Source: Ectothiorhodospira mobilis (GTDB taxonomy: Bacteria; Pseudomonadota; Gammaproteobacteria; Ectothiorhodospirales; Ectothiorhodospiraceae). Taken from it: a stretch of 64,000 nucleotides of DNA. Where the stretch lies: contig NZ_NRSK01000001.1 of NCBI RefSeq assembly GCF_016584115.1, forward strand, positions 1-64,000, in the 5' to 3' direction. The first letter of the stretch is position 1; the number at the start of each line of letters is the position of its first letter. The notes beneath the pieces were generated by a model. That model saw nothing but the letters and a program-made list of their open reading frames with translations. It was not told where the DNA came from and did not search any database. Both the position numbers and the translations under genes were made by a program. Shown here one piece after another: positions 37,663 to 44,964 of this stretch.

Positions 37663-37725
37663 AAATCCCTTCCCAGCGATCCATGGCCGCCCCGCACCTG
37701 CGGGCGCCCCAACGGGAGGAACACG

Positions 37726-39201
37726 ATGGCCCCACAGCGCAAGAGACTTGGCAATATCCCCGTCATCCCCCTGGACGGGGCCCCCTCCGGCCCCGGTGGG
37801 GGTGCGGACCTCCTGCCCGAGGCGGTGCAGCGGCGGGTACAGGATCATCCCTGCTATTCCGAGCAGGCCCATCACCACTTCGCCCGCATGCACGTGGCGG
37901 TGGCCCCCGCCTGCAACATCCAATGCCACTACTGCAACCGCAAGTACGACTGCGCCAACGAGTCCCGTCCCGGGGTGGTCTCCCGGCGGCTCACGCCGGA
38001 TGAGGCCATCGACCAGGTCCTGTGGGTGGCGGAACAGGTGCCGGAGCTGTCGGTGGTGGGCATCGCCGGTCCCGGCGACGCCCTGGCCCATCCCGAACGC
38101 ACCTTTCAGACCCTGGAGGGCATCCGCCGCCACGCCCCGGATCTGAAGCTCTGCCTGTCCACCAACGGTCTGGCCCTGCCGGAACATGCCCAGGCCCTGG
38201 CGGATCTGGGGGTGGAGCATGTCACGGTCACGGTCAATGCCGTGGACCCGGGGGTGGGGGCCCGCATCCATCCCTGGGTGCGCTGGCAGGGGCGCCGCCT
38301 CCATGGGGAGGCGGCGGCGGAGCGGCTCATCCGCCAGCAGCAGGAGGGCATCCGCCGCCTGGTGGAGCGGGGGGCGCTGGTGAAGGTGAACTCGGTGCTC
38401 ATCCCGGGGATCAACGACCGCCATCTGCGGGAGGTGGCCCGGGTGCTGCGGGGGCAGGGGGTGTTCCTGCACAACATCATGCCACTCATCGCCCGGGCGG
38501 AGCACGGTACCCGGTTCGGCCTGGACGGGCAGCGGGAGCCCACCCCGGCGGAGCTGGCCGCGGTGCGGGAGGCCTGTGGCGGGGAGGTGCGCATGATGCG
38601 CCACTGCCGCCAGTGCCGCGCCGATGCCGTGGGCCGGCTGGGGGAGGACCTGGGCCCCCGATTCCAGCGGGAATCCCCCCCGGCGGCGGTGCGGGAGCGG
38701 GCCGGGGAGGCCGGCCGGCGGCGGCAGGCGGCGCACGCGGCCATCCTCCAGTCCATGGCGGCCCGGCCGTCTCCGTCCCCGGCGGTGGAGGGGTCGCGGC
38801 GACCGGTGCTCATGGCCGTGGCCACCCGCGGCGGGGGGCTGATCAACGAGCACTTCGGCCATGCACGGGAGTTTTTGATCTACCGCGCCTCCCCGGAGGG
38901 GGTGCGTTTCGAGGGTCACCGTCGCGCCGACCTGTACTGCAGCGGACCCCAGGACTGTGGCGACGGCGAGTCCGTGCTGCAGAGCACCCTGCGGGCCCTG
39001 GAGGATTGCGAGGCCCTGCTCTGTGCCCGTGTGGGGATCGGCCCCTGGCGGGCCCTGGAGGCCGCCGGCATCCTGCCCCATGTGGAGCATGCCATGGCCC
39101 CCATCGAGGAGGGGGTCCTGGCGGTCTATGAGGCCATGGCGGAGGCGGGGTGCCTGGATGCCGTGTCGTCGCCGGAAGGTCTGCTGGCGGCGGTCTCCTA
39201 G
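37726..39201 (+). CDS. nifB: FeMo-cofactor core synthase NifB (radical SAM)
   Basis: The ATG at 37726 follows GGGAGGA. An earlier in-frame ATG at 37651 lies inside the promoter and was rejected. The 491-residue protein has the radical SAM motif Cys63-x3-Cys67-x2-Cys70 (ACNIQCHYCNRKYDC) and NifB hallmarks ESRPGVVSRRLTP and GPGDALAHP. A C-terminal NifX-like domain (LINEHFGHAREFLIYR, about 385-485) completes it. NifB fuses two 4Fe-4S clusters with carbide insertion to make the 8Fe precursor of nitrogenase cofactors. It is indispensable for nitrogen fixation. Confidence 0.96.
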   Translation: MAPQRKRLGNIPVIPLDGAPSGPGGGADLLPEAVQRRVQDHPCYSEQAHHHFARMHVAVAPACNIQCHYCNRKYDCANESRPGVVSRRLTPDEAIDQVLWVAEQVPELSVVGIAGPGDALAHPERTFQTLEGIRRHAPDLKLCLSTNGLALPEHAQALADLGVEHVTVTVNAVDPGVGARIHPWVRWQGRRLHGEAAAERLIRQQQEGIRRLVERGALVKVNSVLIPGINDRHLREVARVLRGQGVFLHNIMPLIARAEHGTRFGLDGQREPTPAELAAVREACGGEVRMMRHCRQCRADAVGRLGEDLGPRFQRESPPAAVRERAGEAGRRRQAAHAAILQSMAARPSPSPAVEGSRRPVLMAVATRGGGLINEHFGHAREFLIYRASPEGVRFEGHRRADLYCSGPQDCGDGESVLQSTLRALEDCEALLCARVGIGPWRALEAAGILPHVEHAMAPIEEGVLAVYEAMAEAGCLDAVSSPEGLLAAVS

Positions 39202-39205
39202 GGGG

Positions 39206-39793
39206 ATGTGGATGCAGGAGGGGAATCCATCCCCGGCCAGGGCGCCCCTGGATGCCCTGTCGAGCCTGGAGGTTCGGCTCTGCCGGGCCGCCGGGGAGCG
39301 GCCGGGCGGGGCCCTTCTGGCCCGCATCGTCGCCGCCCAGGCCATGGGGCTCGGCGTTCTGCCCCCGGATCTGGAGCTGGGGGCGGTGCAGTACCGGCGC
39401 CTTATGGAGCATTACTTCCCGGGGATCGGCGTAACGCCGGGAAGCCCGTCGGTACCTCCGGACCGGCCGCAGGAGCGCCGGGATCTGTATGAACTGATGT
39501 GGGCCCATCGCGCCGGACGGGATCTTTGTGAATCCTGGATCGCCGCCATCGTGGCCAGGGCCTGCCTGGGGGGGAATCATCTGTGGCAGGATCTGGGACT
39601 GGCCCACCGGGAGATGCTCACCCGGCTCATGGAGACCCATTTCCCCGGGCTGGCCGAGCGCAATGAAGGGGATATGAAATGGAAGAAGTTCCTCTACCGG
39701 CAGCTGTGCCTGGCGGAGGGGCTGCGCATCTGCCGCGCCCCCTCCTGTCAGGTGTGTCCGGACTACGCCGATTGCTTCGGGCCCGAGACCTGA
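39206..39793 (+). CDS. nifQ: Molybdenum-donation protein NifQ
   Basis: The 195-residue protein ends with the NifQ cysteine motif C-x4-C-x2-C-x5-C (CRAPSCQVCPDYADC), which binds a Mo-Fe-S cluster. It also carries the family patterns HLWQDLGLAHREMLTRLMET and NEGDMKWKKFLYRQLC. NifQ delivers molybdenum for FeMo-co synthesis. It starts 4 bases after nifB (ATG 39206, with another in-frame ATG at 39212), so the two are co-transcribed. Confidence 0.93.
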   Translation: MWMQEGNPSPARAPLDALSSLEVRLCRAAGERPGGALLARIVAAQAMGLGVLPPDLELGAVQYRRLMEHYFPGIGVTPGSPSVPPDRPQERRDLYELMWAHRAGRDLCESWIAAIVARACLGGNHLWQDLGLAHREMLTRLMETHFPGLAERNEGDMKWKKFLYRQLCLAEGLRICRAPSCQVCPDYADCFGPET

Positions 39794-39821
39794 GCCCCGC
39801 CGCCGGCCCTGCGGGGGGGCC

Positions 39822-40751
39822 GTGAGCCTGGAGCGGCGGCATCCCCGGGAGCGGGCCCTGGGGGCCTATCTGGGGCTGGCGGTGGGGGATGCCCTGGGGG
39901 CCACGGTGGAGTTCATGACCCCCGCCGAGATCCGCGTCCGCCACGGGGTGCACGACCGCATCATCGGCGGCGGCTGGCTGCACCTGCGCCCCGGGGCCGT
40001 CACCGACGATACCGCCATGAGCCTGGCCCTGGGCCGGGCCATCCTGCAGGCGGGGGCCGTGGAGGCCCGGGCCGTCGCCGAGGCCTTCAGCGCATGGATG
40101 CGCACGCGGCCGCCGGACATCGGCCACACCGTGCGCCGGGGCATCCTGCGCTACCGGCGCAGCGGCGAGACCGAGACCCCCTTCAATGAACAGGATGCCG
40201 GCAACGGGGCCTGCATGCGGGTCCTGCCCGCGGCCCTGGCCACCCTGGGGCAGCCGCCGCAGGCGGTGGCCGCCGCCTGCCGCCGTCAGGCCCGCGTCAC
40301 CCATCATCACCCGTTGTCCGATGCCGGTACCCTTTGCGTTGCCCGCATGGTGCAGCAGGCCCTTGCCGGGGCCGGGCGCCGCGAACTCATCCACGGCCCG
40401 GTGGCGGACCTGGTGCGGGCGCATCCGGAATTCCGCTTCCGCACCCGCCGCGAGGAGAATCCCAGTCCCTTTATCGTGCACACCCTGCGGGCGGTGTTCC
40501 AGGCGGTGTTCGACAGCGATGGCTTCGAGGAGTGTCTGGTGGACGTGGTCAACCGGGGAGGCGATGCCGACACCACGGGGGCCATCGCCGGCATGATCGC
40601 CGGGGCCCTGCACGGACCCGGGTCCATCCCGGGGCGCTGGTCCGATGCCCTGGACCCGGGGGTGCGCCGGGAGATCCAATGGCAGACGCCGCGGTTGCTG
40701 GAGCTGGCCGGCGCTTGCTCCTCTGCCGGAGGCCGCCGCCGGCGGCCGTGA
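39822..40751 (+). CDS. draG: ADP-ribosyl-[dinitrogen reductase] hydrolase DraG
   Basis: This 309-residue ADP-ribosylglycohydrolase starts at GTG 39822. The dinuclear metal-site motifs are complete: GLAVGDALGATVEF, AVTDDTAMSLAL and VNRGGDADTTGAIAGMIAGA. DraG removes ADP-ribose from the nitrogenase Fe protein after a dark or ammonium switch-off. Position directly after nifQ supports the nitrogenase role over a generic ARH. The ADP-ribosyl transferase draT is not in the window. Confidence 0.88.
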   Translation: MSLERRHPRERALGAYLGLAVGDALGATVEFMTPAEIRVRHGVHDRIIGGGWLHLRPGAVTDDTAMSLALGRAILQAGAVEARAVAEAFSAWMRTRPPDIGHTVRRGILRYRRSGETETPFNEQDAGNGACMRVLPAALATLGQPPQAVAAACRRQARVTHHHPLSDAGTLCVARMVQQALAGAGRRELIHGPVADLVRAHPEFRFRTRREENPSPFIVHTLRAVFQAVFDSDGFEECLVDVVNRGGDADTTGAIAGMIAGALHGPGSIPGRWSDALDPGVRREIQWQTPRLLELAGACSSAGGRRRRP

Positions 40752-40817
40752 GGGCCCGCGTGCCGGAACCCGGTGACGGGCCGCGCTGCCTCTTGGGCTA
40801 TATAGCACCCCGGTGGT

Positions 40818-40889
40818 GCGGGTCAACGGCGCTTCCTGCTGTTCGATGTATTGCTTCAGGAGCGAGAGCGGCGCACCGCCTACGTCAGG
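40818..40889 (-). pseudogene. Remnant of Y1-transposase gene tnpA (C-terminal end only)
   Basis: On the minus strand these bases read VGGAPLSLLKQYIEQQEAPL, closely resembling the C-terminus of IS200/IS605 TnpA proteins (GGAP..-KQYIEQQ-P). The frame upstream is cut by the tnpB start, so the catalytic HUH and tyrosine parts are missing. The remnant points away from tnpB, the divergent layout seen in IS605-like elements. Confidence 0.6.
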
Positions 40890-40901
40890 TATACTTTCCG
40901 T

Positions 40902-42176
40902 ATGGTCCAGCGCAAGGTTACATACCGGCTTTACCCCACGGCTGCCCAGATCTCCGCCCTGGAGCACCAACGCTGGGTTCACTGCCTGCTGTGGAACGAA
41001 GCACTGGCTGAGCGGCGGCGGGCCTGGAGCGAACGGCAGGAGTCACTGGGGTTTTCGGCTCAGTGCAAGCGGTTGACCGAGTGGCGACGTCTGTCGAAAC
41101 TGCTTCGCGGCCTTAACTCCCAGTCCGAACAGGTCACGCTCAAGCGCCTGGATCTGGCATTCAAGCAGTTTTTCCGTCGGGTAAAGAACGGCGAGACGCC
41201 GGGCTTTCCGCGCTTCAAGGCCCTGCATCGCTTCAAGGGCTGGGGTTACAAAACCCACGGTGACGGTTGGCGCCTGATCACCAATGAACGGATGAAACAC
41301 GGGACACTGCGGCTCAGTGGTGTCGGCAAGATCGCGATCCGGGGTAAACCTCGAACCACCGGCACGCCGAAGACCTGCGAGGTATTGTGTCGCAACGGCC
41401 GCTGGTACGCGTCGGTGACGCTGAACTGCGAACCGTCGCGTCAGCGCGGAGACGCACTTGGCGGTCTGGACTGGGGGCTGGAGACCTTCGCCACCGTGGC
41501 CACCCCGGCGGGGACCGAAACCATCGATAACCCGCGCCACCTGGCCGGCAGTCTGAACGAAATTCGCCGGGTCCAGCGCAATATCTCCCGCAAGGAGGAG
41601 ATGGCCAGGAAGGCCTCGGGCAGGACGCGGCGCTTTCCTGTCTCCAATCGGCTCCAGAGGGAATACGAGCGCCTGCGCCGTCTTCACCGCAAGGTGGCGA
41701 ACCAGCGCCACGATTTCCTGCATCAGACGACGGCGCGGCTTATCGGGCAGTTCGGTGTCCTGGGCCTGGAGGCACTGAACATCCGCAACATGACCGCCTC
41801 GGGCGGTCAGTACAAAAAGGGCTTGAACCGCAGCATCCTCGATGCCGCTGGAGGGGCCTTCCATCAATGGCTCGGGTACAAAGCGGAGGAGGCTGGCACC
41901 TGGGCGATGGAGGCCCCGACGCGGCAGCTCAAGCCCTCGCAAACCTGTCACGCCTGCGGGCGCCAGGAGAAGAAGCCGCTCAGTCAGCGGCGTCATGAGT
42001 GCCCTTGTGGCGCGTCCTGCTCGCGGGACGAAAACGCCGCCCGGGTCTTGATGCGCTGGGCCGAGCAGCAGTTATCCGGTCGGGAACGTGGCCGATGCGT
42101 GGAGGGCGGTAAGACCGAATCATCCCCGGATGATCCGGCACGCCCCGAGAAGCGCGAAACTCACGCCATAGCCTGA
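40902..42176 (+). CDS. tnpB: TnpB, RNA-guided nuclease of IS605 family
   Basis: The 424-residue protein has an N-terminal OrfB helix-turn-helix/REC-like part (RKVTYRLYPTAAQISALEHQ), then a RuvC nuclease with Asp190 (GGLDWGLETFAT), Glu290 (GVLGLEALNIRNM) and Asp376 (SRDENAAR). A zinc ribbon lies between the last two (CHACG and CPCG). All catalytic residues are present, so the enzyme may be active. TnpB proteins are guided by an omega RNA made from the element's right end and are ancestors of Cas12. ATG 40902 gives the family N-terminus MVQRKVTYRLYP. Confidence 0.92.
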   Translation: MVQRKVTYRLYPTAAQISALEHQRWVHCLLWNEALAERRRAWSERQESLGFSAQCKRLTEWRRLSKLLRGLNSQSEQVTLKRLDLAFKQFFRRVKNGETPGFPRFKALHRFKGWGYKTHGDGWRLITNERMKHGTLRLSGVGKIAIRGKPRTTGTPKTCEVLCRNGRWYASVTLNCEPSRQRGDALGGLDWGLETFATVATPAGTETIDNPRHLAGSLNEIRRVQRNISRKEEMARKASGRTRRFPVSNRLQREYERLRRLHRKVANQRHDFLHQTTARLIGQFGVLGLEALNIRNMTASGGQYKKGLNRSILDAAGGAFHQWLGYKAEEAGTWAMEAPTRQLKPSQTCHACGRQEKKPLSQRRHECPCGASCSRDENAARVLMRWAEQQLSGRERGRCVEGGKTESSPDDPARPEKRETHAIA

Positions 42177-42198
42177 AAGGCTTGGCGGGAGTAGTTCA
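42164..42198 (+). ncRNA. Putative 3' end of the TnpB omega RNA scaffold
   Basis: CGCCATAGCC pairs with GGCTTGGCG (one bulged T) around TGAAA, with the tnpB stop inside the loop, and is followed by GGAGTAGTTCA. This matches the usual right-end layout of tnpB elements, in which the scaffold ends here and the flanking DNA from 42199 becomes the guide. The 5' part of the RNA would overlap the tnpB 3' coding region and cannot be bounded by eye. Confidence 0.5.
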
Positions 42199-42256
42199 TA
42201 CTGCCCGGGACCTTCGCAGTCCCCCTTCGGCCCTCTCTCATTCACGGGACTCTTCC

Positions 42257-43003
42257 ATGGATCCCCTGCACATCATTGTCCTTGCCATCGTCCAGGGGAT
42301 CACCGAGTTCCTGCCCATCTCCAGTTCGGCCCATCTGATCCTCTTCCCGCGGCTGGCGGGCTGGGAGGACCAGGGGCTGGCCTTCGATGTGGCGGTGCAC
42401 CTGGGCACCCTGCTGGCCGTGGTGGGCTATTTCCGGCGGGATGTGCTGGCCATGGGCCGGGACTGGGGGAGGTCCTTGTGGCTGCGCCGGCGGGTGGGGG
42501 ACAGCCGCCTGGCCTGGGCCGTGCTCCTGGGTACCGTGCCGGTGGGGCTGTGCGGGCTGCTGTTCAATGATGTCATCGCGCAGGCGCTGCGCTCGCCGCT
42601 GGTGATCGCCTGGACCACCATCGGCTTCGGTCTGCTGCTGTGGCTGTCCGACGGGGTGGCGCGGCGGGTACCGCGGCCCCGGGATGAGCACAGCCTGACG
42701 CGGCTGGATATCCTGCTCATCGGCTGCGCCCAGGCCCTGGCCCTGATCCCGGGGACCTCCCGCTCCGGCATCACCATGACCGCGGGCCTGCTGCTGGGGC
42801 TGTCCCGGGCCGCGGCCGCCCGTTTCTCCTTCCTGCTGTCCATCCCGGTGATCCTGCTGGCGGGGGGGGTCCTGTCCGCCCTCAGCGCCTATGCCTGCAT
42901 TCACGTGTTCCTGAAGCTGCTGGACCGACTGGGGCTGTTCCCCTTCGTGCTCTACCGCCTGTTGCTCGGGGGGGTGCTGCTGTTCCTGTTCCACCCGGGC
43001 TGA
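42257..43003 (+). CDS. uppP: Undecaprenyl-diphosphatase UppP (BacA), internally shortened
   Basis: The protein recycles undecaprenyl pyrophosphate for cell-wall synthesis. Both active-site motifs are intact (QGITEFLPISSSAHL and LIPGTSRSGITM). The start MDPLHIIVLA fits the family. At 248 residues it is shorter than the usual 265-275. After RFSFLLSIPV about 23 residues (one loop and part of a helix) seem missing before LSALSAYACIHVFLKLLDRL, at a run of eight G (42863-42872 region). It follows the IS element by about 60 bases. Confidence 0.85.
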   Translation: MDPLHIIVLAIVQGITEFLPISSSAHLILFPRLAGWEDQGLAFDVAVHLGTLLAVVGYFRRDVLAMGRDWGRSLWLRRRVGDSRLAWAVLLGTVPVGLCGLLFNDVIAQALRSPLVIAWTTIGFGLLLWLSDGVARRVPRPRDEHSLTRLDILLIGCAQALALIPGTSRSGITMTAGLLLGLSRAAAARFSFLLSIPVILLAGGVLSALSAYACIHVFLKLLDRLGLFPFVLYRLLLGGVLLFLFHPG

Positions 43004-43007
43004 GGGC

Positions 43008-44018
43008 TCAGCCCTCCCAGCGAGACAGCAGCGCCCGGGCGTGTCCGAGGATGGTCTCGCGCCAGGAGGCCGGTTCCAGCACGTGGATCCGCGAGCCCAT
43101 CCCCATGAGCCACCACAGGGTCTGCCGGTCATCCGGCACCCAGGCCTCCAGCCGGTGCCAGGCCCCGTCCGGCAGGGGCTCGAGCCGCTGCCGCTGCGAC
43201 AGTGGCGTCTCCGACAGCAGCCAGGCCGTCTGATCCGTCACCTCCGCCACCAGCCGCACCTGGTCGGGGCCCTGGGGGTAGCCGAAGGCGCCACCGGCGA
43301 TGTAGGCGTCCAGGTCGAAGTCGGGCACCTCCCGCCAGGGGGTGTCGCTGATCCGGGCGCTGCGGATGCGGTGCAGGGCGAAATGGCGGACATCGTCATG
43401 ATCGTTGGCGGTGGCGATGAGGTAGGTGACCCGCTGGCGGTCCACCAGCCCCTGGGGATGCAGCACCAGGGGGCGTTCCATCTGCCGGCTGCGGGAGAGA
43501 TAGATCACATCCAGGGCCCGCGCCTCCAGCAGCCCCAGGGCCACCGTCTGCCAGATGCCCTCGGGCACGGCCGCGGGGATGAGGGTCTTGCCGTCGGGCA
43601 GGGCGCGCACACGGCGGGCCCAGTGGTGGAAGCGGTTCTCCTTCATCTCATCCAGCAGGCGGCGGGCCCCGTCGAAGTGGGGGGTCAGCTGCGCCATCAC
43701 CACGGGGGGCAGCAGCCCCCGCAGGTGGTCCTGGGCCAGCACCAGGGCCAGGGCGCTGGACGGGTCCATGGCCGGCAGGTTGCGGTGGAATTCCCGGTCG
43801 AAGTACCAGCGGTAGGGGCGGCGGCTGTCATCGCAGGCCAGGGGGAAGTGCAGGGCCAGCTTGTCCCGCAGGTCCCGCTGCAGGGTGCGCATGTCCACCT
43901 GGAATCCCCGTTCCCGCAGCTTCTCCAGCAGGACCGGGGTGGAGATCCGCCCCGGATGCCGCGGGATCAGCTGCAGCAGGGTGAGATGACGGAACAGGGT
44001 TTCACGCAGTTCGGTCAT
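43008..44018 (-). CDS. WYL-domain transcriptional regulator
   Basis: The 336-residue protein has an N-terminal winged helix (about 1-60, RHPGRISTPVLLEKLRERGF, RTLQRDLRDKL) and a WYL domain (about 145-220, IYLSRSRQMERPLVLHPQGL, YLIATANDHDDVRHFALHRI). A WCX-type C-terminal domain follows. WYL regulators sense nucleic acid or nucleotide ligands and often act in DNA damage or defence. It is convergent to uppP, and on the same strand as the next gene upstream (58 bases away). Confidence 0.83.
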   Translation of the reverse strand: MTELRETLFRHLTLLQLIPRHPGRISTPVLLEKLRERGFQVDMRTLQRDLRDKLALHFPLACDDSRRPYRWYFDREFHRNLPAMDPSSALALVLAQDHLRGLLPPVVMAQLTPHFDGARRLLDEMKENRFHHWARRVRALPDGKTLIPAAVPEGIWQTVALGLLEARALDVIYLSRSRQMERPLVLHPQGLVDRQRVTYLIATANDHDDVRHFALHRIRSARISDTPWREVPDFDLDAYIAGGAFGYPQGPDQVRLVAEVTDQTAWLLSETPLSQRQRLEPLPDGAWHRLEAWVPDDRQTLWWLMGMGSRIHVLEPASWRETILGHARALLSRWEG

Positions 44019-44075
44019 GGACGGTCCCTGTCGGTCTCGGCGGGTCTTGAAAAGGACATGCCAGACGCCCCTGCA

Positions 44076-44747
44076 TCATGAACGGGAGGCCAGCAGGGCC
44101 GCAACCGGCCCCGCCAATTGCGGGCTGCCGGCGTGCCGCCGCAGGCAGTGCTTCAGGCGCTGCTCCCATGCCAGGAGCAGTCCGGGATCCGGCGCACGCG
44201 GATCCAGCCGTGGATCCCGTGACCCGTCCGGCACGGGATCCGCCAGCGCTGTCCCGGCGAGATCGGGGTATGACTCCAGGTTCGGATCCGGGTGACCGTC
44301 GAGCCAGGCATAGATCTGCTCCAGGGAACGGCCGATGCAGGCGGGGAAAAGCACCGCGTCGTCCGGGAGCCGGAACCCCAGGAGGAGGAGGAGGGCGTTC
44401 ACCTCCTGGTCGCAGGCCAGATGCCAGCGGCGCAGGTCCGGAAGGGGGGAGGGACGCAGGTGGCCCAGGGCGCAATGCCAGACCAGATGCGCCTGCAGGT
44501 GGTGGCGCCGGATCCCGTCGAGGCGGGCGCTGGTGCGGACGTTGAAGAAGATGTGGCGCCCGTCGCACAGGGCCGTGGGCAGGCGGTCGTCGATCACGGG
44601 CTGCAGCATCAGGTGTGTGGCCAGGTCCGCCGTCAGAGGATGCTCCCGCTTCCAGAGGTCGCGATCGCCCTCCCAGACGCCCCGCTGCGTGCGCAGCAGC
44701 ATCTCGTCCTCGGCGCTTCTCCTCGTCTTTCCTGGACCCTTTGGCAT
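44076..44747 (-). CDS. Putative metallopeptidase-like protein (DUF2201 N-terminal type)
   Basis: This 223-residue protein contains HLQAHLVWHCALGHLRPS followed by RRWHLACDQEVNALLLLLGF. The H-x3-H plus W-x-x-A-x-D-x-x-x-N pattern belongs to VWA-like/DUF2201 putative metallopeptidases. The usual acidic residue of HExxH is not present in the first motif, so catalysis is doubtful. The typical C-terminal VWA-like domain is also absent. It is upstream of the WYL regulator gene on the same strand. The function is unknown. Confidence 0.55.
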   Translation of the reverse strand: MPKGPGKTRRSAEDEMLLRTQRGVWEGDRDLWKREHPLTADLATHLMLQPVIDDRLPTALCDGRHIFFNVRTSARLDGIRRHHLQAHLVWHCALGHLRPSPLPDLRRWHLACDQEVNALLLLLGFRLPDDAVLFPACIGRSLEQIYAWLDGHPDPNLESYPDLAGTALADPVPDGSRDPRLDPRAPDPGLLLAWEQRLKHCLRRHAGSPQLAGPVAALLASRS

Positions 44748-44964
44748 GGGGATCTCCCGCTCCGGTCATGCGTCGGGGGGATTCTGCCGGGGGCATGCGA
44801 CAAACCAGGTCGCGAACCGAGCCTTTTTGTCCATGCCCGGGCCGCCGCGGCAGGCGCTGCGCGCGATCAATGCCACCGCCGCCGTCCCGGGGGATAATTC
44901 CCACCTGATCAGCCGGATATGCCGGCCCACCCATGGCCGCTACGGCGGCCCGAGCGGAGTCACC

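Larger units (their letters stand above)
40805..42198 (+). mobile_element. IS200/IS605-type element with intact tnpB and fossil tnpA
   Basis: The element appears to start near the GCACC-CCGGT-GGTGC hairpin (40805-40819) and to end at GGGAGTAGTTCA (to 42198) just after a subterminal hairpin. It contains a relic of tnpA on the minus strand and a full tnpB on the plus strand. There are no terminal inverted repeats or target duplication, as expected for this family. Exact ends are inferred, as no empty site is available for comparison. Confidence 0.65.

Noticed and set aside
37651-37725. Earlier ATG of the nifB frame
   Set aside because: It lies within the sigma-54 -12 element, so it cannot be in the transcript.
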